From: Linum tenue
Taxonomy: Eukaryota; Streptophyta; Magnoliopsida; Malpighiales; Linaceae
DNA length: 64,000 nucleotides
Direction of reading: 5' to 3'
Assembly: GCA_946122785.1 (NCBI GenBank)
Contig: CAMGYJ010000004.1
Span: 55,002,679-55,066,678, forward strand
Positions 33,818 through 45,600 of this stretch are shown piece by piece; within the stretch, counting starts at the first letter, position 1; the number at the start of each line of letters is the position of its first letter. Position numbers and translations under genes: made by a program. A model generated the notes under the pieces. That model saw only the letters and a list, made by a program, of their open reading frames with translations. It ran no database searches and was not told the origin of the DNA.

Positions 33818-36800
33818 GGTTCGATTCGGTTGGATGTGATCTTTTGGATTATTTTTGTTTTGGTCATAGACTGTTGGAACTTGATATTTTCTATCGTTAT
33901 GTTGATTGCCTTTTCACATGAATATCTTAAATGTCTTTTGGTCGAAAAGAAGTATTTTTTTTTTTGCACTTATGATTTAAAATGAGATTGTTGAACGACT
34001 TTCCAAATCATAGTTGCTCTACAAAAGGAAGGAAGATAGCGCAAAATTTCCTTCTCTGGTTCGGCAAAAAAATTAAATACAACGGTCAGAAAAGAGAAGG
34101 GTGTATAAACCAGTGCACTTCGCTATAACAAGCATCTTTGAGGAAAACGTTATAGGGCATCTGGGAAAAGAGGGTCAATTGTGATAGAGGAAAATGTTCT
34201 ATCAAATTGACGCTCGTAAACAGGTCTAGAATTTGGGATCTGGGTGTTCTACATTATTCAACTTGAGTCTTCTCTTTTTTTGAGTATGGAATCTTCTTGA
34301 GTCCCTTGCTTGATAAAAAAAACTAAATAAAAAAGAGTCTCCTCGTGGGTACTGGTTCTAGGACAAGGACTGACCAGTAGTTTGGGAACCTCGTTAAAAC
34401 TCTTGTATCCATTTACTTTCCTATTGTGTACTTCTAGCATTTTCCTTAGTACTCTATTTTCATTTGATACTATGTCTCTAAGGACTTTTGTCCGAGGAAG
34501 AATACGAGTTACAGGGGTGTTATGGTTTAGTCCTCTAGTTGGGCCTGACCACCCTTCAACCCATATTGTCTTTTATTTAATTAATTCTATTTGTGGGCTT
34601 GGTGAATACTTGGGCCCAAACTAAAGGAGCCTAAGGGACGAGTGTCGAAGACACAAAATCTTTTATCTTTCTCATCTCCTTCCTCAGTCTATTCGTCCCA
34701 AATTCATTTGAACCCTAAATTTTTGTAATCCCCAATACGATTTCAATTGGGCGGGATTAGAAAACTTGAATAGGGACTTCTATGTAGTTTGGAAATCCTA
34801 CAATATATGCTAAGTGTGAATTGTGCTAGATGACTCGCACAAAACTACACCACAAATTAATCCCGACTAGAGCCCAAGTTTTTAAACTCTAGCCGGGTGC
34901 AGTATAGAGCAAGTATTCAAATTGTCAACCCGGGCCGATCCATGTACCCCTACTTCAATCACTTAAGTTGTTATCTAGTAAAACAGTTTTGGAGTTTCAA
35001 ACTAAGAAACTACAAACTAAACAAGCAAAGAAAAGTAAATAAAGGAAAACTCTAACTAAGGAAATTTCACCCAGGAGTTACTTCCACCTAACTAGCTACC
35101 GTGACTTGCTGGATTGAAACGATTGATATGGGCAAGGTAACCGTGAACTGCAGAGGGATGCTAATATGGTCGTAGACCACAATCTCAATTGCTAAACTGA
35201 GGTAAACATTATAGGCCGTGTCACTCGGCCCTCTCGGTTTAGGCAATTGGTGGTTGACTTACTCCCTCACTCAACTCAAGGGTTGGACGGCTTAATCGCG
35301 CTTAACCAATTTGCCTAATTCAACATGGAGTTTTGCCCTAAATTAACCTTGTTAGGTGGCTTAAAAAGCTAAAGGAAAACCAACTCGATTGAGTCTCCCT
35401 TGGAAGGGGGATTTTCCTCTCTAAGCTAGGTTAAAGTGGCTAATTAGATTGCAAAGCACCAACATGCACAAACCTAAAGATGCTAAGCATAATTATGCAC
35501 AATCCTTAGGTTCTAAGCACCAACATGCACAAACATAAGGATGCTAGCACAAAACATGCACAACCTTAGATTTCTAAGCACAAGCATGCACAATCAACAT
35601 GAATAATACATCAATCATTAAATTAAACAATATCCAATGACAATCATTCAATCTAAACAAGTAATTACAAAGTATTAGTTAGAGATCTACAACACCTCCA
35701 AGAGAAAAGAGTGAGTTTCTAGAGAGAGAGAGAGGGATTACAAATTTGAGCTCAATATATTATTCTTCTTCTAGGCTTGAATCTCCACCCATGCCTCCAA
35801 TGATGCTCCAATATCAAACTAGCTCTCTCTCTCTCTCTCCCTAGAACTCCCCTTTGGTGTTTTAGGTTGAAACCCTAGAGAAAGAAAGTGTTCCTTCTCC
35901 AAAAAACCAACTTCCTTTTCTCTCTCTTCCCACTATTGTCTTCATATTTGCCCGAAAGTTACCAGTTCACGGACGCGTTGGCAGTATTGGCCGTGAACAC
36001 CTAAATGCGTCCGTGAACTTAGTGTCGTCCAAAATGCACCGCTTCACTCTCCTAGGTTCATGGTCAATGGCCCCATTTCACGGTCTTAGAGACCGTGATC
36101 TTTTGGATTATTTGGTTCGATTCGGTTGGATGTGATCTTTTGGATTATTTTTGTTTTGGTCACAGACTGTTGGAACTTGATATTTTCTATCGTTATGTTG
36201 ATTGCCTTTTCACATGAATATCTTAAATGTCTTTTGGTCGAAAAGAAGTATTTTTTTTTTTGCACTTATGATTTAAAATGAGATTGTTGAACGACTTTCC
36301 AAATCATAGTTGCTCTACAAAAGGAAGGAAGATAGCGCAAAATTTCCTTCTCTGGTTCGGCAAAAAAATTAAATACAACGGTCAGAAAAGAGAAGGGTGT
36401 ATAAACCAGTGCACTTCGCTATAACAAGCATCTTTGAGGAAAACGTTATAGGGCATCTGGGAAAAGAGGGTCAATTGTGATAGAGGAAAATGTTCTATCA
36501 AATTGACGCTTGTAAACGGGTCTAGAATTTGGGATCTGGGTGTTCTACATTATTCAACTTGAGACTCTTCTCTTTTTTTGAGTATGGAATCTTCTTGAGT
36601 CCCTTGCTTGATAAAAAAACTAAATAAAAAAGAGTCTCCTCGTGGGTACTGGTTCTAGGACAAGGACTGACCAGTAGTTTGGGAACCTCGTTAAAACTCT
36701 TGTATCCATTTACTTTCCTATTGTGTACTTCTAGCATTTTCCTTAGTACTCTATTTTCATTTGATACTATGTCTCTAAGGACTTTTGTCCGAGGAAGAAT

Positions 36801-39800
36801 ACGAGTTACAGGGGTGTTATGGTTTAGTCCTCTAGTTGGGCCTGACCACCCTTCAACCCATATTGTCTTTTATTTAATTAATTCTATTTGTGGGCTTGGT
36901 GAATACTTGGGCCCAAACTAAAGGAGCCTAAGGGACGAGTGTCGAAGACACAAAATCTTTTATCTTTCTCATCTCCTTCCTCAGTATATTCGTCCCAAAT
37001 TCATTTGAAACCTAAATTTTTGTAATCCCCAATACGATTTCAATTGGGCGGGATTAGAAAACTTGAATAGGGACTTCTATGTAGTTTGGAAATCCTACAA
37101 TATATGCTAAGTGTGAATTGTGCTAGATGACTCGCACAAAACTACACCACAAATTAATCCCGACTAGAGCCCAAGTTTTTAAACTCTAGCCGGGTGCAGT
37201 ATAGAGCAAGTATTCAAATTGTCAACCCGGGCCGATCCATGTACCCCTACTTCAATCACTTAAGTTGTTATCTAGTAAAACAGTTTTGGAGTTTCAAACT
37301 AAGAAACTACAAACTAAACAAGCAAAGAAAAGTAAATAAAGGAAAACTCTAACTAAGGAAATTTCACCCAGGAGTTACTTCCACCTAACTAGCTACCGTG
37401 ACTTGCTGGATTGAAACGATTGATATGGGCAAGGTAACCGTGAACTGCAGAGGGATGCTAATATGGTCGTAGACCACAATCTCAATTGCTAAACTGAGGT
37501 AAACATTATAGGCCGTGTCACTCGGCCCTCTCGGTTTAGGCAATTGGTGGTTGACTTACTCCCTCACTCAACTCAAGGGTTGGACGGCTTAATCGCGCTT
37601 AACCAATTTGCCTAATTCAACATGGAGGTTTGCCCTAAATTAACCTTGTTAGGTGGCTTAAAAAGCTAAAGGAAAACCAACTCGATTGAGTCTCCCTTGG
37701 AAGGGGGATTTTCCTCTCTAAGCTAGGTTAAAGTGGCTAATTAGATTGCAAAGCACCAACATGCACAAACCTAAAGATGCTAAGCATAATTATGCACAAT
37801 CCTTAGGTTCTAAGCACCAACATGCACAAACATAAGGATGCTAGCACAAAACATGCACAACCTTAGATTTCTAAGCACAAGCATGCACAATCAACATGAA
37901 TAATACATCAATCATTAAATTAAACAATATCCAATGACAATCATTCAATCTAAACAAGTAATTACAAAGTATTAGTTAGAGATCTACAACACCTCCAAGA
38001 GAAAAGAGTGAGTTTCTAGAGAGAGAGAGAGAGAGAGGGATTACAAATTTGAGCTCAATATATTATTCATCTTCTAGGCTTGAATCTCCACCCATGCCTC
38101 CAATGATGCTCCAATATCACACTAGCTCTCTCTCTCTCTCTCTCTCCCTAGAACTCCCCTTTGGTGTTTTAGGTTGAACCCCTAGAGAAAGAAAGTGTTC
38201 CTTCTCCAAAAAACCAACTTCCTTTTCTCTTTCTTCCCACTATTGTCTTCATATTTGCCTGAAAGTTACCAGTTCATGGACGCGTTGGCAGTTCATGGCC
38301 ATGAACACCTAAATGCGTCCGTGAACTTAGTGTCGTCCAAAATGCACCGCTTCACTCTCCTAGGTTCATGGTCAATGGCCCCATTTCACGGTCTTAGAGA
38401 CCGTGATCTTTTGGATTATTTGGTTCGATTCGGTTGGATGTGATCTTTTGGATTATTTTTGTTTTGGTCACAGACTGTTGGAACTTGATATTTTCTATCG
38501 TTATGTTGATTGCCTTTTCACATGAATATCTTAAATGTCTTTTGGTCGAAAAGAAGTATTTTTTTTTGCACTTATGATTTAAAATGAGATTGTTGAACGA
38601 CTTTCCAAATCATAGTTGCTCTACAAAAGGAAGGAAGATAGCGCAAAATTTCCTTCTCTGGTTCGGCAAAAAAATTAAATACAACGGTCAGAAAAGAGAA
38701 GGGTGTATAAACCAGTGCACTTCGCTATAACAAGCATCTTTGAGGAAAACGTTATAGGGCATCTGGGAAAAGAGGGTCAATTGTGATAGAGGAAAATGTT
38801 CTATCAAATTGACGCTTGTAAACGGGTCTAGAATTTGGGATCTGGGTGTTCTACATAATTCAACTTGAGTCTTCTCTTTTTTTGAGTATGGAATCTTCTT
38901 GAGTCCCTTGCTTGATAAAAAAAAACTAAATAAAAAAGAGTCTCCTCGTGGGTACTGGTTCTAGGACAAGGACTGACCAGTAGTTTGGGAACCTCGTTAA
39001 AACTCTTGTATCCATTTACTTTCCTATTGTGTACTTCTAGCATTTTCCTTAGTACTCTATTTTCATTTGATACTATGTCTCTAAGGACTTTTGTCCGAGG
39101 AAGAATACGAGTTACAGGGGTGTTATGGTTTAGTCCTCTAGTTGGGCCTGACCACCCTTCAACCCATATTGTCTTTTATTTAATTAATTCTATTTGTGGG
39201 CTTGGTGAATACTTGGGCCCAAACTAAAGGAGCCTAAGGGACGAGTGTCGAAGACACAAAATCTTTTATCTTTATCATCTCCTTCCTCAGTCTATTCGTC
39301 CCAAATTCATTTGAACCCTAAATTTTTGTAATCCCCAATACGATTTCAATTGGGCGGGATTAGAAAACTTGAATAGGGACTTCTATGTAGTTTGGAAATC
39401 CTACAATATATGCTAAGTGTGAATTGTGCTAGATGACTCGCACAAAACTACACCACAAATTAATCCCGACTAGAGCCCAAGTTTTTAAACTCTAGCCGGG
39501 TGCAGTATAGAGTAAGTATTCAAATTGTCAACCCGGGCCGATCCATGTACCCCTACTTCAATCACTTAAGTTGTTATCTAGTAAAACAGTTTTGGAGTTT
39601 CAAACTAAGAAACTACAAACTAAACAAGCAAAGAAAAGTAAATAAAGGAAAACTCTAACTAAGGAAGTTTCACCCAGGAGTTACTTCCACCTAACTAGCT
39701 ACCGTGACTCGCTGGATTGAAACGATTGATATGGGCAAGGTAACCGTGAACTGCAGAGGGATGCTAATATGGTCGTAGACCACAATCTCAATTGCTAAAC

Positions 39801-40708
39801 TGAGGTAAACATTATAGGCCGTGTCACTCGGCCCTCTCGGTTTAGGCAATTGGTGGTTGACTTACTCCCTCACTCAACTCAAGGGTTGGACGGCTTAATC
39901 GGGCTTAACCAATTTGCCTAATTCAACATGGAGGTTTGCCCTAAATTAACCTTGTTAGGTGGCTTAAAAAGCTAAAGGAAAACCAACTCGATTGAGTCTC
40001 CTTTGGAAGGGGGATTTTCCTCTCTAAGCTAGGTTAAAGTGGCTAATTAGATTGCAAAGCACCAACATGCACAAACCTAAAGATGCTAAGCATAATTATG
40101 CACAATCCTTAGGTTCTAAGCACCAACATGCACAAACATAAGGATGCTAGCACAAAACATGCACAACCTTAGATTTCTAAGCACAAGCATGCACAATCAA
40201 CATGAATAATACATCAATCATTGAATTAAACAATATCCAATGACAATCATTCAATCTAAACAAGTAATTACAAAGTATTAGTTAGAGATCTACAACACCT
40301 CCAAGAGAAAAGAGTGAGTTTCTAGAGAGAGAGAGAGAGGGATTACAAATTTGAGCTCAATATATTATTCTTCTTCTAGGCTTGAATCTCCACCCATGCC
40401 TCCAATGATGCTCCAATATCACACTAGCTCTCTCTCTCTCTCTCTCTCCCTAGAACTCCCCTTTGGTGTTTTAGGTTGAAACCCTAGAGAAAGAAAGTGT
40501 TCCTTCTCCAAAAAACCAACTTCCTTTTCTCTCTCTTCCCACTATTGTCTTCATATTTGCCCGAAAGATACCAGTTCACGGACGCGTTGGCAGTTCATGG
40601 CCGTGAACACCTAAATGCGTCCGTGAACTTAGTGTCGTCCAAAATGCACCGCTTCACTCTCCTAGGTTCATGGTCAATGGCCCCATTTCACGGTCTTAGA
40701 GACCGTGA
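33818..40708. repeat. Tandem triplication of a 2.3-kb unit
   Basis: Three direct copies: 33818-36098, 36114-38406 and 38422-40708, periods 2296 and 2308 bp. Copies differ at few sites plus small length changes in A, GA and CT runs (for example near 35720, 38010 and 40325). Each unit starts GGTTCGATTCGGTTGG and ends GGTCTTAGAGACCGTGA. Between copies lies the same 15-bp string, TCTTTTGGATTATTT, copied from position 20 of the unit. The right part (from about 34830 in copy 1) is family X-like, with a CT microsatellite and GTGAAC/GTTCAC words. The left part is of unknown origin. Every copy repeats an 80-codon plus frame and a 60-71-codon minus frame that I do not consider real genes. Confidence 0.95.
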
Positions 40709-41075
40709 ACTCGCCTGACGTCAGTAACTTCGGATTTGGCCCTGGAACCTTGACGTTCACGGTCTGTGGTCCATGTTCACGGTCTTAGGAGACCATGAAC
40801 TGCTTGTCTGGTCGTGAACTGCGGCTGTTTTCTGGACGCCTTCACTTCACTATTACAAGGCAATTGTCACGGTCGACTTTTCTTTGGTTTTTGCGCTTTT
40901 TGACCTATAATTATCCCAAAACTCGTCCTCGACCCTTCTACACGTGCTAGGACCTGAAATGTATCAAAACAAGCACAACCTAGCGTGAAATATGTCGAGG
41001 AACGATGAAATACTAAGCTAAACGAATAAGAAATGAGGGGTAAAATGTATACATTTGAGCCCGAATCACTAGAGT
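40709..41075. mobile_element. Right end of family X beyond the triplication
   Basis: Sequence after copy 3 continues with GTTCACGGTC/CCGTGAAC words, then CACGTGCTAGGACCTGAAATG and AGAAATGAGGGGTAAAATG. These match 9178-9285 of the 7917-9301 element in order. An end near AGTATCA (about 41070) is inferred. No coding sequence. Confidence 0.6.
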
Positions 41076-41089
41076 ATCACAATATTGAT

Positions 41090-41350
41090 TCAACATAGGA
41101 CTGGGGGAAGCTCATCTGAGTGAAGTTTTCTCAATTTGAATTAAATCACAATTTACTTGCGTGCGTGCTTAGTTTGTTAGTTTAAAACAACAAATCGATT
41201 ATTGGATAACGCTTAGGTTGCTGAAGTAAGGTAGATAGACCGCTCGAGTTTGATAAATCAAAATACTCTCTTTATACTACACTTGTTTGAAGGTTGCATT
41301 TGGTCTTCGATTGTGATAGGTATAGTTAGTAGTGAGCCAGGTTGGTAACT
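41090..41350. mobile_element. Inverted fragment of family X
   Basis: AGGACTGGGGGAAGCTCATC, then CGATTATTGGATAACGC, then CTTTATACTACACTTG and TGGTCTTCGATTGTG match, in order, the minus-strand version of the family X left part, and the fragment at 51490-51760 in the same orientation. It lies head-to-tail inverted against the preceding copy. Confidence 0.5.
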
Positions 41351-42524
41351 GTCAGTGAGATAATGTGATATGTTAATTGATAAATTGTTAGTAAATTGAA
41401 TCATGGAGGTCATGTAAACTCACTGATGTTGGCAGAATAGAGTTAGTTGCTTCAATAATCTACCCTATTCTACAGTACTGGCTGGGGATTTTTGTTTTGC
41501 CCAAGAGTATATAAAGCAAGTTAAGAAGCCGTGTTCTCATTTCATATTGTAGGGGAATGGATCTGGGACAGCTAAGATTGCTTAGGACTTAGTCACTTTC
41601 CTTAAGAAGGAAGGGGGACTGGGACTTAAGGACTTATTTATATGTAACATAGTCTATGTAGGGAAGTTGATATGATTACTTTTGTTGGTTTTGGTTATTA
41701 GCTTCCATATGGAGGGAAAGATGTGCAAGTTTTTTTGGTGGGCTTGAGCAATATGCAGAAAAGATGGTAAATACATTCCTAAACGATGCTCACTTGTTTG
41801 GTACAGGACATCAAGATTTTGATTTATGTGTTTCCTCTTGTTCATGTCTAGGTAGATCATGTAATTGGTAGGTTGGTATATTTGTGTGTAAGGTGGCGTT
41901 TTACACCAATACTATGGTTTCGATCATGACTTTTTCGACCAGGTGTTCTTAATTAGAATTCGCAACTCATCGAAAAAATGATATTTTTGTTATCTGAAGA
42001 TTAGAATACTGTATTCTTATACGAATTTGAAAATAGTCTGATAACACAATTACAATATTCTTATGGTAGATAAGACATATTTCTAATGTAACGAAAGACG
42101 TTGAAGGTTCAAAAAAGCACTAGGCGTAAGGCTAGCGCTCGGCTCCTGACTTGCGCCTAGCTCGATTAAGCATTGCCTAGGCGTGCTTAGGCGTTAAGAG
42201 AAAAATGAGAAAAATTCTCACAAATTTTAGTTGTCTAGAATGATAACACTTAGATTTGAACATAAAACAATAATAATAACAATAAGCACTACGGAAAAAC
42301 AAAAGGAGAACACTTAGGTCTTAGTCTTACGCCAACTATAATTAATTATACTAATAAACTGGGTGATAAACTGATAATTTTACCACAAAGTTTGTCATGT
42401 GTAAATAATTATCACAATTATGTGAGGTCGAGTAAAGCAAGCCCCAATGCCCCATAATATTTGTATGTACTAAACTAATTGAGTGATCTTTCTCTTGGGA
42501 ACTACCATTCGTGGCCAAACCGCA
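41351..42524. other. Intergenic DNA left of the Helitron
   Basis: AT-rich, no gene. 42115-42205 is a small repeat rich in GGCGTAAGGC, CGCCTAG and TAGGCG words. Similar GCGCCTA-rich text lies at 49635-49800 on the other side of the Helitron, indicating a shared repeat family rather than a target duplication. Confidence 0.35.
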
Positions 42525-42626
42525 CTAGCGCAGGGCCCGGCCCGTTGGGCGGGTAAACTAACCATAAGCGGCGCATTTGACAAACATTGGAATCATAAGT
42601 TAAACCTGAATTGAAGTTCATATAAA

Positions 42627-45600
42627 TCAATCAAATATTTCTGGGAATACTATGTTCACCATTGAAGTACCTTCCTCTCCATTCTCATTGCCACTCAAAA
42701 TCTTCAATCCTTGCCTTGTAGTAACTCTTGACAATGCAACATATAGCTGACCATGACTAAAAACTTGTCTTTGAAGACATAAACCAACATTGGCTAGTGT
42801 TTGACCCTGACTTTTGTTAATAGTCATGGCAAAACAAAGAGCCACAGGGTATTGCCTTCTAATGAGGGTGAAATTAAGACTCTTGTAATGGGTTGATAAT
42901 GTCAATCTGGGAAGGAAGACGCGATCACCGATGTTGGTACCTGTCAAAATCTCCACCTCAATGAACCATTTACCCAAAGTCTTCACAACCATTCTAGTAC
43001 CATTACAAAGGCCAACAGTTTGATCCATATTCCGTAATAGAATGACTGGACACCCAACTTTTAGTTCCAACTGATGGTCTGGAAAGTTTCCAATCCGGAG
43101 GTTGTTCAAAAACTCGGTTGAATAATCAGCATCCACAACTCCCTCCTTCCCAGGGTCCAGGGGCGGAGCTACCTTGTGCCTCGGGGGGGCCCCGGCCCCC
43201 CCGAGAATTTTGGAGGTCGCGTGTAAAAATATCGAAAATTTTGAAAATTCTGAAGAAGTTAACTATTGTAGAATAACAATAACGTGCAATAATGAACAAC
43301 AATGTTTGGGTCTAGTCTAACGGAATGCAACTGCTTGGTATTTGTGAATACCCAGTACCATGGTTCAATCCCTGGCAGCAACATTGTTTTTTAAGTTTTC
43401 CTACTTTGGTTGAATTTTTGTTTAAAATTTAGATTGATCACTTAACTTTTGTACTTATTCAAATACTTTTTAATTTCAAAGTTCAAACTAGATAATGAAA
43501 TTTTGGAGCTTATAATATTTTTCTAATTTAGATAATTAAATTTTAGAGTCTAGATAATTAAATTTTGAAGCTTATGACTCACAATGTAAATATTTTCTTA
43601 ATTTTTTTTTATGAATATTATACAATAAAGTCCGGCCTCCCCGACCACTGGATCCTAGCTCTGCCCCTGCCAGGGTCCATCTCAATAGAATCTGCGCTGT
43701 AATATGCCACTACATCTCCTGGGAATTGACTTAGAATATACCCATTCACTGCAGAAACCATATCATGGTGTGGAGCCAAGATAGCTCGGTTGACTAAATA
43801 ATTATGATCTCCTGCATGACTACTAAGATCACTGTATATAGAGGCGACAATATCAATGACAGGATCACTCTGTCGAGGAATTACTAATTCCTGAGGTATG
43901 CGAATCAAAGACTCACCAAACACATCTGAATCTACTCCGTCTCCTACTTGCAAGAGCCAGTTCTGGAAAGTAGTTATCTCAACAGTTTCCTCCGGAGAGC
44001 AATTAGATCGTGCTAGCCGCATATTTTCAACTAACTTAATTACCCTCAAATGGGGCCACAGGTAAGACCTCTTTATAGATGAGTTCACAATATCACCTCG
44101 TGAAGCTTTCAATACTATAGGCAAAGTTTGCCGGAAATCTCCTCCAAAAACAACTGTAAGACCTCCAAATGGCTTGCCCTGACTGTTTTCATACCGAAAC
44201 CGCAAAATATCCCGCAATGATTTATCTACAGCTTCCACTGCATGCTTGTGTGACATAACAACTTCATCCCAAATAATCAATGAAGCACGCTGAATGAGCT
44301 CTGCTAATTCACTACCCTGGTCAATATGACATGTCGATCTACCATCAAGGTCTACTGGAATGTGAAATCGAGAATGAGCTGTTCGACCCCCATCCATTAA
44401 AAGGGCTGCAATCCCAGAAGAAGCTACACATAGAACAATCTTATTTTCCGATCGCAATTTCAAGCAAATGACTTTCCATAAGAAGGTCTTTCCTGTCCCA
44501 CCACATCCATCAATAAAGAATGCATTTCCCTTATCTGCATACACCGATTCAGTAATTTCATCAAAAGCTTTTTTTTGTTGGGCATTGAGCTTGGAAATCA
44601 TACCTTCAAATTGCTCACGAAGACTTGCAACATTGTAATTAAGTTCTGCAGTGATCAATCGATTAGATGAAGATGACATGTTACCAGTATCGATAACTGG
44701 TAATCCAGGAAAATCATATAGAGTTTTGCAATTTCTTGCAAGCAATTTATCTATCTCCAGCAAACAACATTCCTGCAACTGAAGATCAGACATTTCTAAA
44801 GTAGGCATATTTAGTTCCTTCCGACGGGCATACAAAATATCATCAGATAACAGTGCCCAATTCCGCTCCCATAGTTTCCCAATGTCTGAAACTTGACAGA
44901 GGCTGATGATAGTAACAAATAAAGTTCTAAGCTTTTTACCGGATGCCCAAAGAGCCGCTTCGGCCAAACAGTCATTCCATTCATTATCTTCTGCCAACAG
45001 ACCATGCGCATAACATGCTTCCTTAAAAGATTTATGCAAAACTCCATTCACTGTCCTGATGTCCTCAAAACTTTGAGCACCACGAACAATATGTAGAAGC
45101 ATACGCAGATAGAACCTATCATTTGTAGGCGAAGGATGACAATAATACAACCGCCCAATACTGAACATGGATTTCCTCTTGTGCCACGCCTGCTTTGTTT
45201 TATCCCAAACATAATGTTGCGGAAATTCTACAAATGTATATTTCCTTGCTTCTGGAAATAACTTATTCATTTTCATCCATTCCAACAGCATAGAGGTTTG
45301 AGCACGCTTAGACTGGAGCACACCTTGAGGATTTGAATGCTGCCTTGAGACAACTACATTCTGCCCAGGAAGATGATAAGACATGCGCAACACTGATGGG
45401 TACTGTGAGTAGACATCAAACTTGAACAACCTCCAGCATGCTTCACCAGATGTGATATACCGACAATCAAGATATGCTTTTATCTCATCAACCCGTGGTG
45501 TGGGATTTGAACTTGATGCACCAGATTCAATTCCAGTATTAGTTTCATTGTCAACTAATGAAGCTTTTGCTCGATCTTGTGGTTTGTTGATATACTTGAA

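Noticed and set aside
34258..34500. Minus frame with MLEVHNRKVNGYKSFNEV, present in all three units
   Set aside because: It looks somewhat protein-like, but the copies differ by frameshifts in the A-run and no family is recognised. It is kept only as a remark in the triplication entry.
34382..34624. 80-codon plus frame repeated identically at 36679 and 38985
   Set aside because: Its conservation is explained by the recent triplication. It has no recognisable domain and no start context.
33818..40708. CRISPR-like or gene-cluster array
   Set aside because: Only three long units with no spacers and no conserved gene; it is a structural duplication in a plant genome.
43618..43670. C-terminal tail GRARIQWSGRPDFIV on the Helitron helicase frame
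   Set aside because: These codons come from the inserted hAT MITE, not from the helicase.
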